From: Desmonostoc muscorum LEGE 12446
GTDB taxonomy: Bacteria; Cyanobacteriota; Cyanobacteriia; Cyanobacteriales; Nostocaceae
Reading direction: 5' to 3'
DNA length: 64,000 nt
Assembly: GCF_015207005.2 (NCBI RefSeq)
Contig: NZ_JADEXS020000001.1
Location: forward strand, 5,603,001 to 5,667,000
Shown here: piece by piece, positions 52,120 to 61,520 of the stretch
Layout: every line of letters begins with the position of its first letter
Numbering within the stretch: position 1 is the stretch's first letter
Position numbers and translations under genes: made by a program
The notes under the pieces: generated by a model
The model's input: the letters and a program-made list of their open reading frames with translations, nothing else
What the model was told of the DNA's origin: nothing
Database searches by the model: none

Positions 52120-53520
52120 ATGATAAATTTCAACTTAGATGAAGCGATAGAAATCGCCAATCAAGCAGTTTTTTCCAGATTCAATAGAAACTTGACAGAT
52201 ATTGAAATAATTATTCTTAAAGGAGCATGGCAGCGACAAGAATATGATGAAATAGCTGCTAAACATCAGTATGCAACTACTTACATCAGCCAGGATGTGG
52301 CACCAAAGCTCTGGAAATTACTCTCTGATTCTTTAGGGGAAAAAGTAAAAAAAAGTAATTTCAAAGAAGCACTCAAACGCAAATGGGAAAAATCAATATC
52401 TGCTAATGTAAATACCTGTTGGGTCAAAACTCAGCATGAATCAATTCAAAATCTCACAGTCTCCACAAATCTAGATCATCAAATTAAAATAGATTTAGCA
52501 AATGAAAAAGGATCTTCCGAAAAATTAAATCCTGATATTTATGTGAGACGACCTGAGATAGAAAACATCTGTTATGAAAGCCTTTTGCAACCAGGTTCTC
52601 TAATTAGAATTAAAGCTCCTAGTCTCATGGGTAAAACGTCATTTATAGTTCAGGTTGTCAATCGCTTCATCCAAAAAGATTATCGCAGCGTAATTTTAAG
52701 TTTTGAACTAGCAGACAGAAATACCCATTTTACTCAACTTAATAAATTCCTCCGCTGGTTTTGTAGTAATATTAGCCGAGAACTGGGATTGCCGAGTCAG
52801 CTAGATGAATATTGGGATGAAGAGGGTATGGGAGCAAAAGTAAGTTGCACTACTTACTTTGAAGAATATCTATTAGTTGCTAGCGATCGCCCTCTCGTTT
52901 TATGCTTAGATAATGTTGATTTACTCTTTCCATATCCAGAAATTTACGAAGATTTTTTTGGTTTGTTGCGTTCTTGGTATGAAAAAGCCAGAAGCAGGCA
53001 AATTTGGAAGAAATTACGATTGGTACTAATACATTCTACTGATGTTTATATTCGATTAAATATTAATCAGTCTCCATTTAATGTGGGATTACCTCTAGAA
53101 CTATCCGAATTTACCCGCGAACAAGTACAAGATTTTGCCCAACAACATCAACTGAATCTAGACAGGACTGTGATAGACTCTCTCATAAAATTAGTAGGAG
53201 GACATCCTTATTTATTAGAGATGGCTTTCTCACACCTCAAAACTCATCCAGATATTACCCTTGAGCAGATATTAACAGAAGGAACTACAGAAACTGGTAT
53301 TTATGCACATCATTTGCGGGAACATTGGTTGAATTTACAACAGCATCTCGAATTAGCAATTGCTTTCAAAAAAGTTGTTAATTCTACAATTCCTGTACTG
53401 TTAGAGCCAATTTCAGCTTATCAGTTACAAAGTATGGGTTTGGTGAAGCTTTCTGGTAATTTGGTAGAGATTCGCTGCCATTTATATCGTCAATATTTTC
53501 GGATACGTTTGCTGGATTAA
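52120..53520 (+). CDS. VMAP-N domain plus AAA-like ATPase
   Basis: From ATG 52120 (MINFNLDEAIEIANQAVFSR) the protein has 466 residues. Residues 1-90 are the N-terminal helix-turn-helix called VMAP-N (LTDIEIIILKGAWQRQEYDE followed by IAAKHQYATTYISQDVAPKL), which sits at the front of many cyanobacterial conflict and signalling proteins. The AAA_35-like ATPase (about 140-460) has a weak Walker A, KAPSLMGKTSFIVQV (165-180), Walker B-like PLVLCLDNVDLLF and a winged-helix-like end. These ATPases usually carry a WD40, caspase or CHASE2 effector, and here none follows. An upstream in-frame start at 52069 is less likely. Confidence 0.78.
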   Translation: MINFNLDEAIEIANQAVFSRFNRNLTDIEIIILKGAWQRQEYDEIAAKHQYATTYISQDVAPKLWKLLSDSLGEKVKKSNFKEALKRKWEKSISANVNTCWVKTQHESIQNLTVSTNLDHQIKIDLANEKGSSEKLNPDIYVRRPEIENICYESLLQPGSLIRIKAPSLMGKTSFIVQVVNRFIQKDYRSVILSFELADRNTHFTQLNKFLRWFCSNISRELGLPSQLDEYWDEEGMGAKVSCTTYFEEYLLVASDRPLVLCLDNVDLLFPYPEIYEDFFGLLRSWYEKARSRQIWKKLRLVLIHSTDVYIRLNINQSPFNVGLPLELSEFTREQVQDFAQQHQLNLDRTVIDSLIKLVGGHPYLLEMAFSHLKTHPDITLEQILTEGTTETGIYAHHLREHWLNLQQHLELAIAFKKVVNSTIPVLLEPISAYQLQSMGLVKLSGNLVEIRCHLYRQYFRIRLLD

Positions 53521-53685
53521 TTACAGCAGAATTCAGAATTCTGAATTCTGAATTTAGGAGTAAAATAAGCTTTACACCTGGGTGACAGACGAATCTTTCT
53601 GTACCTCACTAACTTGAAATCTGCTGTACTTTGCAATGATGGTGAAATAGCATTAAGGGACTTTCAAAAAATAAATTATCCCAAA

Positions 53686-54432
53686 TTATTTGTACATTTG
53701 TAGGGGCGCATAGCTATGCGCCCCTACGACGGGATGTTGTTTTAACTGGAAGTCCCTAACAGCATAGGCTAGTAATTCTTCTGTCCATTCTGTAAACCAA
53801 ACAAACACCAAATTGACTTTTTCAATCGCCTCAGCGCGTGTTTGGTCATCCATTTCTATCTTTGTCATTATGGCATGGTCGCTTGTCATAGCATGACCAG
53901 ATTCTTTACTAAAATGGAATTCCCCACAGTAGCGCAATTCGATACCCGTTTCTTCTTCAATTTGTTGTGCCAATTTTCCAATTAGTTCAAACAATACGTT
54001 GCCGGTTTCTTCAATGGCTTCGATAATGGCAAGACGCACGACACTAGATGAACTATAAATCAAATGAGCCAGCTTGTGTGACAACAGGCGATTGACTGCG
54101 GTGCGATCGCTATACAAAAATTGTAAATACTCAGTCGGCGAGATTGTTTGGCGATCGAAGCCCAATTTGCTAAAATCTTCCAAATACCATGGCCAATGGC
54201 GATCGTCCTCATAGGAGTGTTCATTCACCATAGCCTGACACGGATCTAAGGTTGGTTCTTGGCGCATAACGTAGCGATTTAGATCGCCAAAGCTCATGAT
54301 AAAAGGAGCCATACAAGGGTAAAATTCTAGGCGCTGACGAGGTGATAAAGTCTCATCCCGTAAAAAATCAAAAAATGGCAGTTGGCTGTACTCTTTCTTG
54401 AGCTTTAAAATGTGATGTAACGTAGCTTTCAT
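53686..54432 (-). CDS. DUF3865 / CADD-like haem-oxygenase-fold diiron protein
   Basis: The 248-residue helical protein belongs to the haem-oxygenase-like diiron oxidases (TenA/CADD/PqqC-like). Candidate iron ligands appear in NEHSYEDDRHWPWY, in EAIEETGNVLFELIG and in FSKESGHAMTSDHA, which give the conserved Glu/His/Asp pattern. I recall a Nostoc punctiforme CADD-like crystal structure for DUF3865. Its reaction is unknown; CADD itself takes part in a p-aminobenzoate route. The last about 14 residues (VVGAHSYAPLQMYK) are encoded by a palindromic repeat, so the native C-terminus has been replaced. Confidence 0.8.
   Translation of the reverse strand: MKATLHHILKLKKEYSQLPFFDFLRDETLSPRQRLEFYPCMAPFIMSFGDLNRYVMRQEPTLDPCQAMVNEHSYEDDRHWPWYLEDFSKLGFDRQTISPTEYLQFLYSDRTAVNRLLSHKLAHLIYSSSSVVRLAIIEAIEETGNVLFELIGKLAQQIEEETGIELRYCGEFHFSKESGHAMTSDHAIMTKIEMDDQTRAEAIEKVNLVFVWFTEWTEELLAYAVRDFQLKQHPVVGAHSYAPLQMYK
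53700..53727. repeat. 28-bp perfect palindrome at the 3' end of the diiron-protein gene
   Basis: GTAGGGGCGCATAG followed by its exact complement, ending in CCCCTAC. It lies within the coding frame and continues to the stop codon region. It belongs to the dispersed GTAGGGGC...GCCCCTAC family seen at 39974, 42283 and 47307. Confidence 0.9.
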
Positions 54433-54696
54433 GTTTTGTCTCCTAAAAGAAGCTTCAAATTGATTGTTTGTGAACCGCTAATCTCAAAATCGGTAAATAA
54501 AGTTGCTATTACACTTAAACGTTGGGTTTTTGCGTTTATGCAGCTATGGGGTAATCAAAATTCATAGTGCGAATGTATCAGCTTTCTCAAGAAAAGGCAG
54601 AAGAAAGAAGTTTTTTTCTTCTGCCTGATTCTGCAAGTATTCAACCATGTCTAAACGCTATTCACCTGATGAACTCAGATCAAACTCAATGCATCT

Positions 54697-57600
54697 TCAC
54701 ACCAAAACAATATCTTGTTGAACTGAGAACCCAGCCGGCTTATTCTCGATAGTTGCCAACTGAACAGGGCCAATATTGTCAGTGCGTGAAGCATCGAAGA
54801 ACAAACCACCAGTATTGCTGTTATAGCTGAATTGGTTGAAGGAGGTAGCACCAAAACTTGATTTGATAATTTCAATCTTGTCGCCTTCACCGCGCTGGAA
54901 GTCTTTGATGATATCAATACCTTCCGATTTAGAAGAGAATCTGAATCTATCCGCACCTGCACCACCCAAGAGGGTATCGTTACCAATACCACCAGTTAAG
55001 ATGTCGTTACCAATACCACCAGTTAATATGTCCTTACCATCGCCACCTAAAAGACTGTCATTACCATCATTCCCGTAGAGGACATCGTTACCTGTTGAAC
55101 CGTTTAGATTATCATTGCCGATGTCACCTAAAAGGGTGTCATTTCCAGCACCACCATTAATGACATCATCGCCACCCCTGCCATTAACTTGATCGTTTCC
55201 ACCGTTAGCGTTGATGATGTTACGAGCAGCATTACCCAAGATATAATTGTTTAAGTCGTTACCCGTACCGTTAATGACAGCAGAATCAGTCAAGGTCAGG
55301 TTTTCAACATTTGCTCCCAAGGTATAGGTTTTGGCAGTAATTACGGTATCAATTCCTTCGCCAGCATTCTCAATCACTACGTCAGCAGTATTATCGACAA
55401 GATACTTATCGTTACCATTACCACCAGACATTTTGTCAGCACCAGAACCACCATTGAGGTAGTCGTCCCCTCCCCCACCATTGAGGGTATCGTTGCCATC
55501 ACCACCAGCGATGGAGTTATTGGCAGCATTACCAGTAATAACGTTGTTGAGCGTGTTACCTATACCATTAATCGCAGCAGTTCCATCTAAGACCAAGTTT
55601 TCTAGGTTTGCTCTCAAGGTATAGCTGTTGGTGGAGTATACAGTATCAGTTCCTTGGGAAGCATTCTCGGTAATTACGTCAGCAGCACGGACAATATAGG
55701 TGTCGTTACCGCTACCGCCAAACAATTTGTTTTCACCAGAACCACCATTGAGGTAGTCGTCTCCTGCTCCACCAAGGAGAATATCGTTGCCGTAACCACT
55801 TGTCAAAGAATCGTTGCCGTCACCGCCATAAACAAAAGACCAGTAGTAAGGATCGGTGGTGAGGATATTATTACCTCCATCTCCGGTATAAATTTTATAG
55901 ACTCCGCCGCCAATGAAGTCGATTTCCTCGATACCCTTGAGTAAGTCAGTACCTTCGCTACCAGTAACTTGTATATCTCCATTACTGGTAAAGGAGACAT
56001 TATAGTTGGTATAGTATTGGCTGTAGATGGCAACGTCGTAGCCACCGCCGCCAATGAGGGTATCGTTGCCATTGCCACCAAAAATGGAGTTGTTGGCAGC
56101 GTTACCTGTGATCACGTTGTTGAGAGCATTACCTGTACCACTAATAGCAGCAGTACCATCCAAGGTCAGGTTTTCCAGGTTTGCTCCCAAAGTATAGCTG
56201 TTGGCAGTGATTACGGTATCAATTCCTTCTGAAGCATACTCAGTAACAACATCACCTACATTATCAACAATATACGTATCATTACTGCTACCACCATAGA
56301 GTTTGTCTGCACCAACACCACCATCAAGATAGTCATCCCCGGTTCCACCATAGAGGATATCGATACCATTACCCCCATCTATAGTGTCATTGCCTTCTCC
56401 GCCATCGAAGTAGTCATTGCCATCACCACTTAATGAGACATAAACAGCATCGTAGCCAAAACCGATGATATCAGCCTGTCCATCGCCATTGACATCGGCA
56501 ACTTGGCGGGGATAGAGACCGAAGCTACTCCAACCACCACTGGAGACACCAAAGTTGTTAAGAGCAAAGATAGCTGTGCTAAAGGTTCCATTAGCTTGAC
56601 CGAAGGCAACATAAACACCATCTTGGGCAAAACCTACGATATCAGCCCGGCGATCGCCATTGACATCAGCAACTTGACGGGGATAGCGATCGAAGCTAGT
56701 CCAACCACCATTGTTAACACCGAATTCGCCCAGAGCCAAGTTTACTCCACCAAAGGTTCCATTAGCTTGACCGAGGGCAACATAAACACCATCTTGGGCA
56801 AAACCTACGATATCAGCCCGGCCATCACCATTGACATCAGCAAGTTGACGGGGATAGCGATCGAAGCTAGTCCAACCACCATTGTCAACACCGAATTCGC
56901 CTAGAACAAAGTTTACTCCACCAAAGGTTCCATTAGCTTGACCGAGGGCAACATAAACACCATCCTGTCCAAAACCAACGATATCAGCCCGGCCATCGCC
57001 ATTGACATCGGCAACTTGGCGGGGATAGCGATCGAAGTTACTCCAGCCTCCACTCATCACGGTGAAGTCAATCAGCGCAGCGATGGAACCACCAAAAGTT
57101 CCATTAGCTTGACCAAGGGAGACATAAACAGTATCAATGCCAAAACCTACGATATCAGCCCGGCCATCACCATTGACATCGGCAACTTGGCGAGGATAAG
57201 TCTTAAAGTTAGTCCAACCATTACTGCCGACGGTGAAGTCGTTAATCGCAGCGATCGCCGTACCAAACGTTCCATTAGCTTGACCAAGGGAGACATAAAC
57301 AGCATCATGTCCAAAACCAACAATATCAGCCCGGCCATCACCATTAACATCGGCAACTTGGCGGGGATAGCGATCGAAGCTAGTCCAACCAGTAGTTCCG
57401 ACGGTGAAGTCGTTAATCGCAACGATAATTTCATTGAATGTTCCATCGCTCACACGACTGCTTAGATAATCGTTGCCTTTACCTCCATAGAAAACATCAT
57501 CGCCATTACCACCATTGAGGTTATCATTCCCGTCTCCTCCATCCATATAATCATTGCCATTACCTCCATAGATTCTGTCGTTACCAGCATATCCAAAAAG

Positions 57601-58494
57601 ATAATTTGCTAACTGATTACCGACGACTAAATCATTGCCTGCACCAGGTGTGACAGGATTTAGCTGACCTTGAGATAACTGAGAAACTGTTTGTACATAG
57701 TACGCATAGACAGACAAATCTTGAGAGTAATTACCACTAGCTCTACCAGATTCTCTGAGACTGTAATAATCTTGAACAATTTGACCTTGTTGCTCAAAAT
57801 TGAAGCTACTGAGTCCTTTGCCTTGCAACATCCGGTTGAGCAATTCACTCACACCACCATAGTTATACCCAGCTTCTGATCCTTGAGCATCAATAGCTTT
57901 TGGTATATAGTCAGCGCCATACTTTTCAAACTGCCAAACATGGGTCAATTCGTGGATAAGTTTATCATCACTGATTGATCCCCAAGTATTAATCGTGTGG
58001 AAAGTTGTGTAAGCGCGATCGCCGTTAACAAGTCCAACGAAACTAGCTTCATCAATCCGGACTAAATCTAAGTTAATGGAATCACCGAAAACGCTTCTGG
58101 CAACGTTTTTTTCTCTATCAGTTAAGGCACGAGTATTAAACTTAATTATATCGGCGGCTGTTTCTAAAATCTCCGGAATTCCTGCTAGTTCAGCAGCATT
58201 TAATAAGTTGGTTCCAAACCATTTGCCGAAATCGGTATAGATTTGTTCACTAAAGAGATCATTAAAAGCTCGCTCTGTGTTAGCAGGGAGTGCCTTCACA
58301 TAGCTAACAGCCCGCTCAATTGTGCCGCTAATTTTTTCTCCTACTCGATCGCTTAACCAATTTGCACCAGATCCGACAAAATCTAAGCCGACTTCCTGAA
58401 ATGCAAAATCTAAACCATCTCCCAGTTTATCGAAGGCGTAGGAAACCTTGTCAGCCAACCAGCTTACCCAATCAAATGGATTCCACCAAGACAT
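54697..58494 (-). CDS. Large RTX / FG-GAP protein with an N-terminal HELTH metalloprotease-like motif
   Basis: The 1265-residue acidic protein has no classical signal peptide. Residues 1-275 include DKLIHELTHVWQFEKYGADY, with HELTH at 181-185, a gluzincin-like HExxH core also seen in DUF4157/eCIS-type proteins. RTX nonapeptides (GGxGNDxLx) follow at about 284-345, then six 57-residue FG-GAP/VCBS-type units (ADVNGDGRADIVGFGHDAVY pattern) at about 350-725, more RTX and NLENLTLDGTAAISGTGN blocks, and a C-terminal type I secretion-like end (from about 1178; ADRFRFSSKSEGIDIIKDFQ, then KIEIIKSSFG). It should be exported by a type I system and bind calcium outside the cell. Its enzyme activity is an inference. 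A large neighbour to the AAA-like gene. Confidence 0.85.
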   Translation of the reverse strand: MSWWNPFDWVSWLADKVSYAFDKLGDGLDFAFQEVGLDFVGSGANWLSDRVGEKISGTIERAVSYVKALPANTERAFNDLFSEQIYTDFGKWFGTNLLNAAELAGIPEILETAADIIKFNTRALTDREKNVARSVFGDSINLDLVRIDEASFVGLVNGDRAYTTFHTINTWGSISDDKLIHELTHVWQFEKYGADYIPKAIDAQGSEAGYNYGGVSELLNRMLQGKGLSSFNFEQQGQIVQDYYSLRESGRASGNYSQDLSVYAYYVQTVSQLSQGQLNPVTPGAGNDLVVGNQLANYLFGYAGNDRIYGGNGNDYMDGGDGNDNLNGGNGDDVFYGGKGNDYLSSRVSDGTFNEIIVAINDFTVGTTGWTSFDRYPRQVADVNGDGRADIVGFGHDAVYVSLGQANGTFGTAIAAINDFTVGSNGWTNFKTYPRQVADVNGDGRADIVGFGIDTVYVSLGQANGTFGGSIAALIDFTVMSGGWSNFDRYPRQVADVNGDGRADIVGFGQDGVYVALGQANGTFGGVNFVLGEFGVDNGGWTSFDRYPRQLADVNGDGRADIVGFAQDGVYVALGQANGTFGGVNLALGEFGVNNGGWTSFDRYPRQVADVNGDRRADIVGFAQDGVYVAFGQANGTFSTAIFALNNFGVSSGGWSSFGLYPRQVADVNGDGQADIIGFGYDAVYVSLSGDGNDYFDGGEGNDTIDGGNGIDILYGGTGDDYLDGGVGADKLYGGSSNDTYIVDNVGDVVTEYASEGIDTVITANSYTLGANLENLTLDGTAAISGTGNALNNVITGNAANNSIFGGNGNDTLIGGGGYDVAIYSQYYTNYNVSFTSNGDIQVTGSEGTDLLKGIEEIDFIGGGVYKIYTGDGGNNILTTDPYYWSFVYGGDGNDSLTSGYGNDILLGGAGDDYLNGGSGENKLFGGSGNDTYIVRAADVITENASQGTDTVYSTNSYTLRANLENLVLDGTAAINGIGNTLNNVITGNAANNSIAGGDGNDTLNGGGGDDYLNGGSGADKMSGGNGNDKYLVDNTADVVIENAGEGIDTVITAKTYTLGANVENLTLTDSAVINGTGNDLNNYILGNAARNIINANGGNDQVNGRGGDDVINGGAGNDTLLGDIGNDNLNGSTGNDVLYGNDGNDSLLGGDGKDILTGGIGNDILTGGIGNDTLLGGAGADRFRFSSKSEGIDIIKDFQRGEGDKIEIIKSSFGATSFNQFSYNSNTGGLFFDASRTDNIGPVQLATIENKPAGFSVQQDIVLV

Positions 58495-59118
58495 TGTTTT
58501 TCTCCTTACAAGTAATTATTTGTGTGAATAATTTGCGGTCGAAGTCATTAAATAGCAACTTTTTTAGTTGATGTTTCTTGAAAGTTGAATTAATTATTAG
58601 TAGCCCTGATTAGTTTTCATGGGCTGGTTATAATCTTCAACTCGGTTGATGTTTCTATTATGTTTGGTTGTATTTGATAATAGTTGAGGAAAAATGAGGA
58701 GTATAAAAAATTCGGACATTTCAGGATTTCAGAAAAGTTCAGGTTAATTCAGGTTTTTTCCAAAAATCGAAGAGGGATGTTGCTCTAGGGCGCATATACA
58801 GCAAATTGCAACAGGCGTGAGGTACAGATAATTGTAGGGAACTTTCCCGACCTGCTGAGTTACACCTGTAGGGGCACGGCACTGTTCCCTACACCTGGCG
58901 ATATAATGTTGTATCGCATCTGAATGGGAACCGCTATATATTTAATTTGACCCACTTACTTATTACCTTTTAAAGAACTGTTAATATCCTCTGTATCTGT
59001 AATTGAGAAAGTTCTTTAGGAGCTAAAAATTAGATATAAAAGGCGATTATTTGATGCATTAGTAATTTTGTGGGCGTTTTTATCTCAGATTAATGTCTAA
59101 AATCTTTACCAATAAACG
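58495..59118. other. Spacer upstream of the RTX gene and the AAA-CHASE2 gene
   Basis: It contains the 49-bp block shared with 47588-47636 (58891-58939) preceded by a GTAGGGGCACGGCAC-type arm. The rest, from 58495 to 58750, is AT-rich and must hold the divergent promoters. No gene seen. Confidence 0.55.
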
Positions 59119-61437
59119 ATGATTAATGACGACTCTCAAAGCGGTGAGACTCACTCTAACTACAAATATCAACCCGGAGGAAGTCTACTACCTGATGCTC
59201 CTACCTATATCGTTCGAGAGGCTGACCACGAACTGTACAATGCTTTATTAGCTGGGGAATATTGCTATGTCCTCAATTCCCGACAAATGGGTAAATCTAG
59301 CTTGCGGATTAGGACTATGTACAAATTACAAACGCAAGATATTAATTGTGTCGAAATTGAATTAAGCGGGATTGGCAGTCAAGAAATTACTGCATCGCAA
59401 TGGTATGGGGGGATTATTCAAGAATTAATCAGTGGATTTGAGCTACAGGTAAACCGTCGTAGTTGGTTGCGCGAACAGGAAGATTTATCACCCGTGCAAC
59501 GCTTGGGTGGTTTTATTGAAAATGTATTGCTAACGCAAATTAATCAAAAAATTGTGATTTTTATTGATGAAATTGATAGCGTTCTGAGTTTAAACTTTCC
59601 TACAGATGAATTTTTTGCTTTGATTCGTCACTGCTACGATAAAAGGGCAAGCAACCCAGAATATAGAAGACTTTCTTTTGCATTATTGGGTGTAGCAACA
59701 CCTGCCGATTTAATTCAAGATGAAAATGCAACTCCCTTTAATATTGGTCGAGCGATTGAGTTAAAAGGTTTTCAATTGCACGAAAGTGTCAGTTTGGTAC
59801 AGGGTTTGATTGAAAAAGTTAGCAATCCTGAAGCTGTTTTCAAAGAAGTGCTGTATTGGACTGGGGGACAACCGTTTTTAACCCAAAAGCTTTGTTGGTT
59901 GATTTCTCAAGAATCTGGAGTGCAAACACCGCAATCTATCAAGCATTTAGTTAAAAAGCGGATTATTGAGAATTGGGAATCTCAGGATGAACCGGAGCAT
60001 TTGCGGACTATTCGCGATCGCATTTTGAGAAATTCCCGCTCCAGTACATCTCTGTTACTTTTGTATAAAAAAGTTTTACAGCGAGGTAAAATACCTGCAA
60101 ATAATTCTGAGGCATATCTCGAATTGCGTCTCTCTGGATTAGTAAATCAGCACCAAGGCAATTTGATTGTTAAAAATCCTATCTATAAAACAGTTTTTGA
60201 TTTAAATTGGCTAAAAAAACAATTAAATAATCAAAATGAGTTCCAAAATGCTCTCCCACTATGGCAAGTAGCTTTTGCAAGTGTAGCCATTACGAGTATA
60301 ATTATTGGCATCAGAACCCTTGGGTTTTTGCAAGCATGGGAACTGCAAGCTTACGACCAACTGATGCGATCGCGACCCGATGAAGGCATAGATCAACGGT
60401 TGTTATTAGTTACCATCACAGAAGAAGATGTCCAATCACAGCCGATTACAGAACGCAAAGCAGCTTCCTTATCTGAGCGTTCTTTCGCACAATTACTCAC
60501 AAAATTAGAACAATCAAAACCGCGAGCGATCGGTTTAGATATTTATCGAGAAACTCCTCTGAAAGCAGAATACAAAAATTTAGCTGAAAAAATCAAAAAT
60601 AGCAATAATATTTTTAGTATTTGTCATTATGGAAAACCGGGTATTAAAACTCCTCCAGAAGTTTCAAAACAAGGTCAAGGCTTTAATAATGTAGAACTTG
60701 ATTTTGATGGGGTTCTCCGTCGGCAAATATTAGCTGTAGATTCTGCATTTCCCTGTGAAAGCAAATATTCTTTTGCTTGGAAGCTGGCAGTTAGTTATTT
60801 AGCAGAAGCCGGAATTAAATCAGATTTTACGCCAGATAATTACTTAAAATTGGGGAAAGTCGTCTTTAAAACTTTAGAAGAAAACTCCGGCAGTTACCAT
60901 CATATTAACGCCAGCGGTCATCAAATATTACTCAACTATCGCGCCTCAAAAGAAGTTGCCGAAAAAGTTACTTTGCAAGAAGTTCTGAGTAATAATTTTA
61001 ACCCTAATCTCGCCAAAAATCGTATTGTTCTCATTGGAACTACAGACCTCAGTTTTAACGATCATCATTGGCGCACACCCTACAGTGATGGTTATTTTGC
61101 AGTTAAAACTATGACAGGTGTGGAAATTCAAGCACACATGGTCAGTCAAATTCTCAGTACAATAATGGATCGACGACCGTTGATTTTGCCTTGGTCAAAA
61201 CCAATTGAAACGATGTGGATTTGGGGTTGGTCGTTAGTAGGAGGTTTGTTAGCTTGGCGTTTGATGTCACTGCGTCTAATTTTACTGGGGGGAGGAGTTG
61301 CTGTGGGTATTTTATATGCAAGTTGTTGGGGTTTACTAACTTTTAAGGGAGCTTGGATACCTTTATTTTCCTCAGCTTTAGCATTGGTGGCTGTTGAAAG
61401 TAGTTTGGTTATTTATAGGTATAAAATATTTGAATAG
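59119..61437 (+). CDS. AAA-like ATPase fused to a CHASE2 sensor
   Basis: The 772-residue protein has an N-terminal AAA_35-like domain (about 15-350; Walker A VLNSRQMGKSSLRIRT, Q-M-G-K-S form; Walker B IVIFIDEIDSVL at 145-156), a membrane helix (about 382-404), an extracytoplasmic CHASE2 domain (about 410-700, with LQAYDQLMRSRPDEGIDQRL and LVTITEEDVQSQPITE) and three C-terminal membrane helices (about 705-770). CHASE2 usually senses an extracellular signal; here it is joined to an ATPase in place of a kinase or cyclase. An 83-bp spacer leads to the haemagglutinin gene, so the two may be one transcription unit. Confidence 0.85.
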   Translation: MINDDSQSGETHSNYKYQPGGSLLPDAPTYIVREADHELYNALLAGEYCYVLNSRQMGKSSLRIRTMYKLQTQDINCVEIELSGIGSQEITASQWYGGIIQELISGFELQVNRRSWLREQEDLSPVQRLGGFIENVLLTQINQKIVIFIDEIDSVLSLNFPTDEFFALIRHCYDKRASNPEYRRLSFALLGVATPADLIQDENATPFNIGRAIELKGFQLHESVSLVQGLIEKVSNPEAVFKEVLYWTGGQPFLTQKLCWLISQESGVQTPQSIKHLVKKRIIENWESQDEPEHLRTIRDRILRNSRSSTSLLLLYKKVLQRGKIPANNSEAYLELRLSGLVNQHQGNLIVKNPIYKTVFDLNWLKKQLNNQNEFQNALPLWQVAFASVAITSIIIGIRTLGFLQAWELQAYDQLMRSRPDEGIDQRLLLVTITEEDVQSQPITERKAASLSERSFAQLLTKLEQSKPRAIGLDIYRETPLKAEYKNLAEKIKNSNNIFSICHYGKPGIKTPPEVSKQGQGFNNVELDFDGVLRRQILAVDSAFPCESKYSFAWKLAVSYLAEAGIKSDFTPDNYLKLGKVVFKTLEENSGSYHHINASGHQILLNYRASKEVAEKVTLQEVLSNNFNPNLAKNRIVLIGTTDLSFNDHHWRTPYSDGYFAVKTMTGVEIQAHMVSQILSTIMDRRPLILPWSKPIETMWIWGWSLVGGLLAWRLMSLRLILLGGGVAVGILYASCWGLLTFKGAWIPLFSSALALVAVESSLVIYRYKIFE

Positions 61438-61520
61438 AATCCTGTTCAAAGCTTTTTAAAGCCAGGCATATATGAAAAAGTCATAACTCTTCGCTCTCAT
61501 CTCAAATCAGAAGGAACCTG

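Noticed and set aside
54567..54752. 61-codon frame at the 3' end of the RTX gene
   Set aside because: Overlaps the RTX gene end antisense and shows no features.
56503..57465. Two long plus-strand frames (133 and 175 codons)
   Set aside because: They are antisense to the 171-bp FG-GAP repeats of the RTX gene; their repeated translation only mirrors the repeats.
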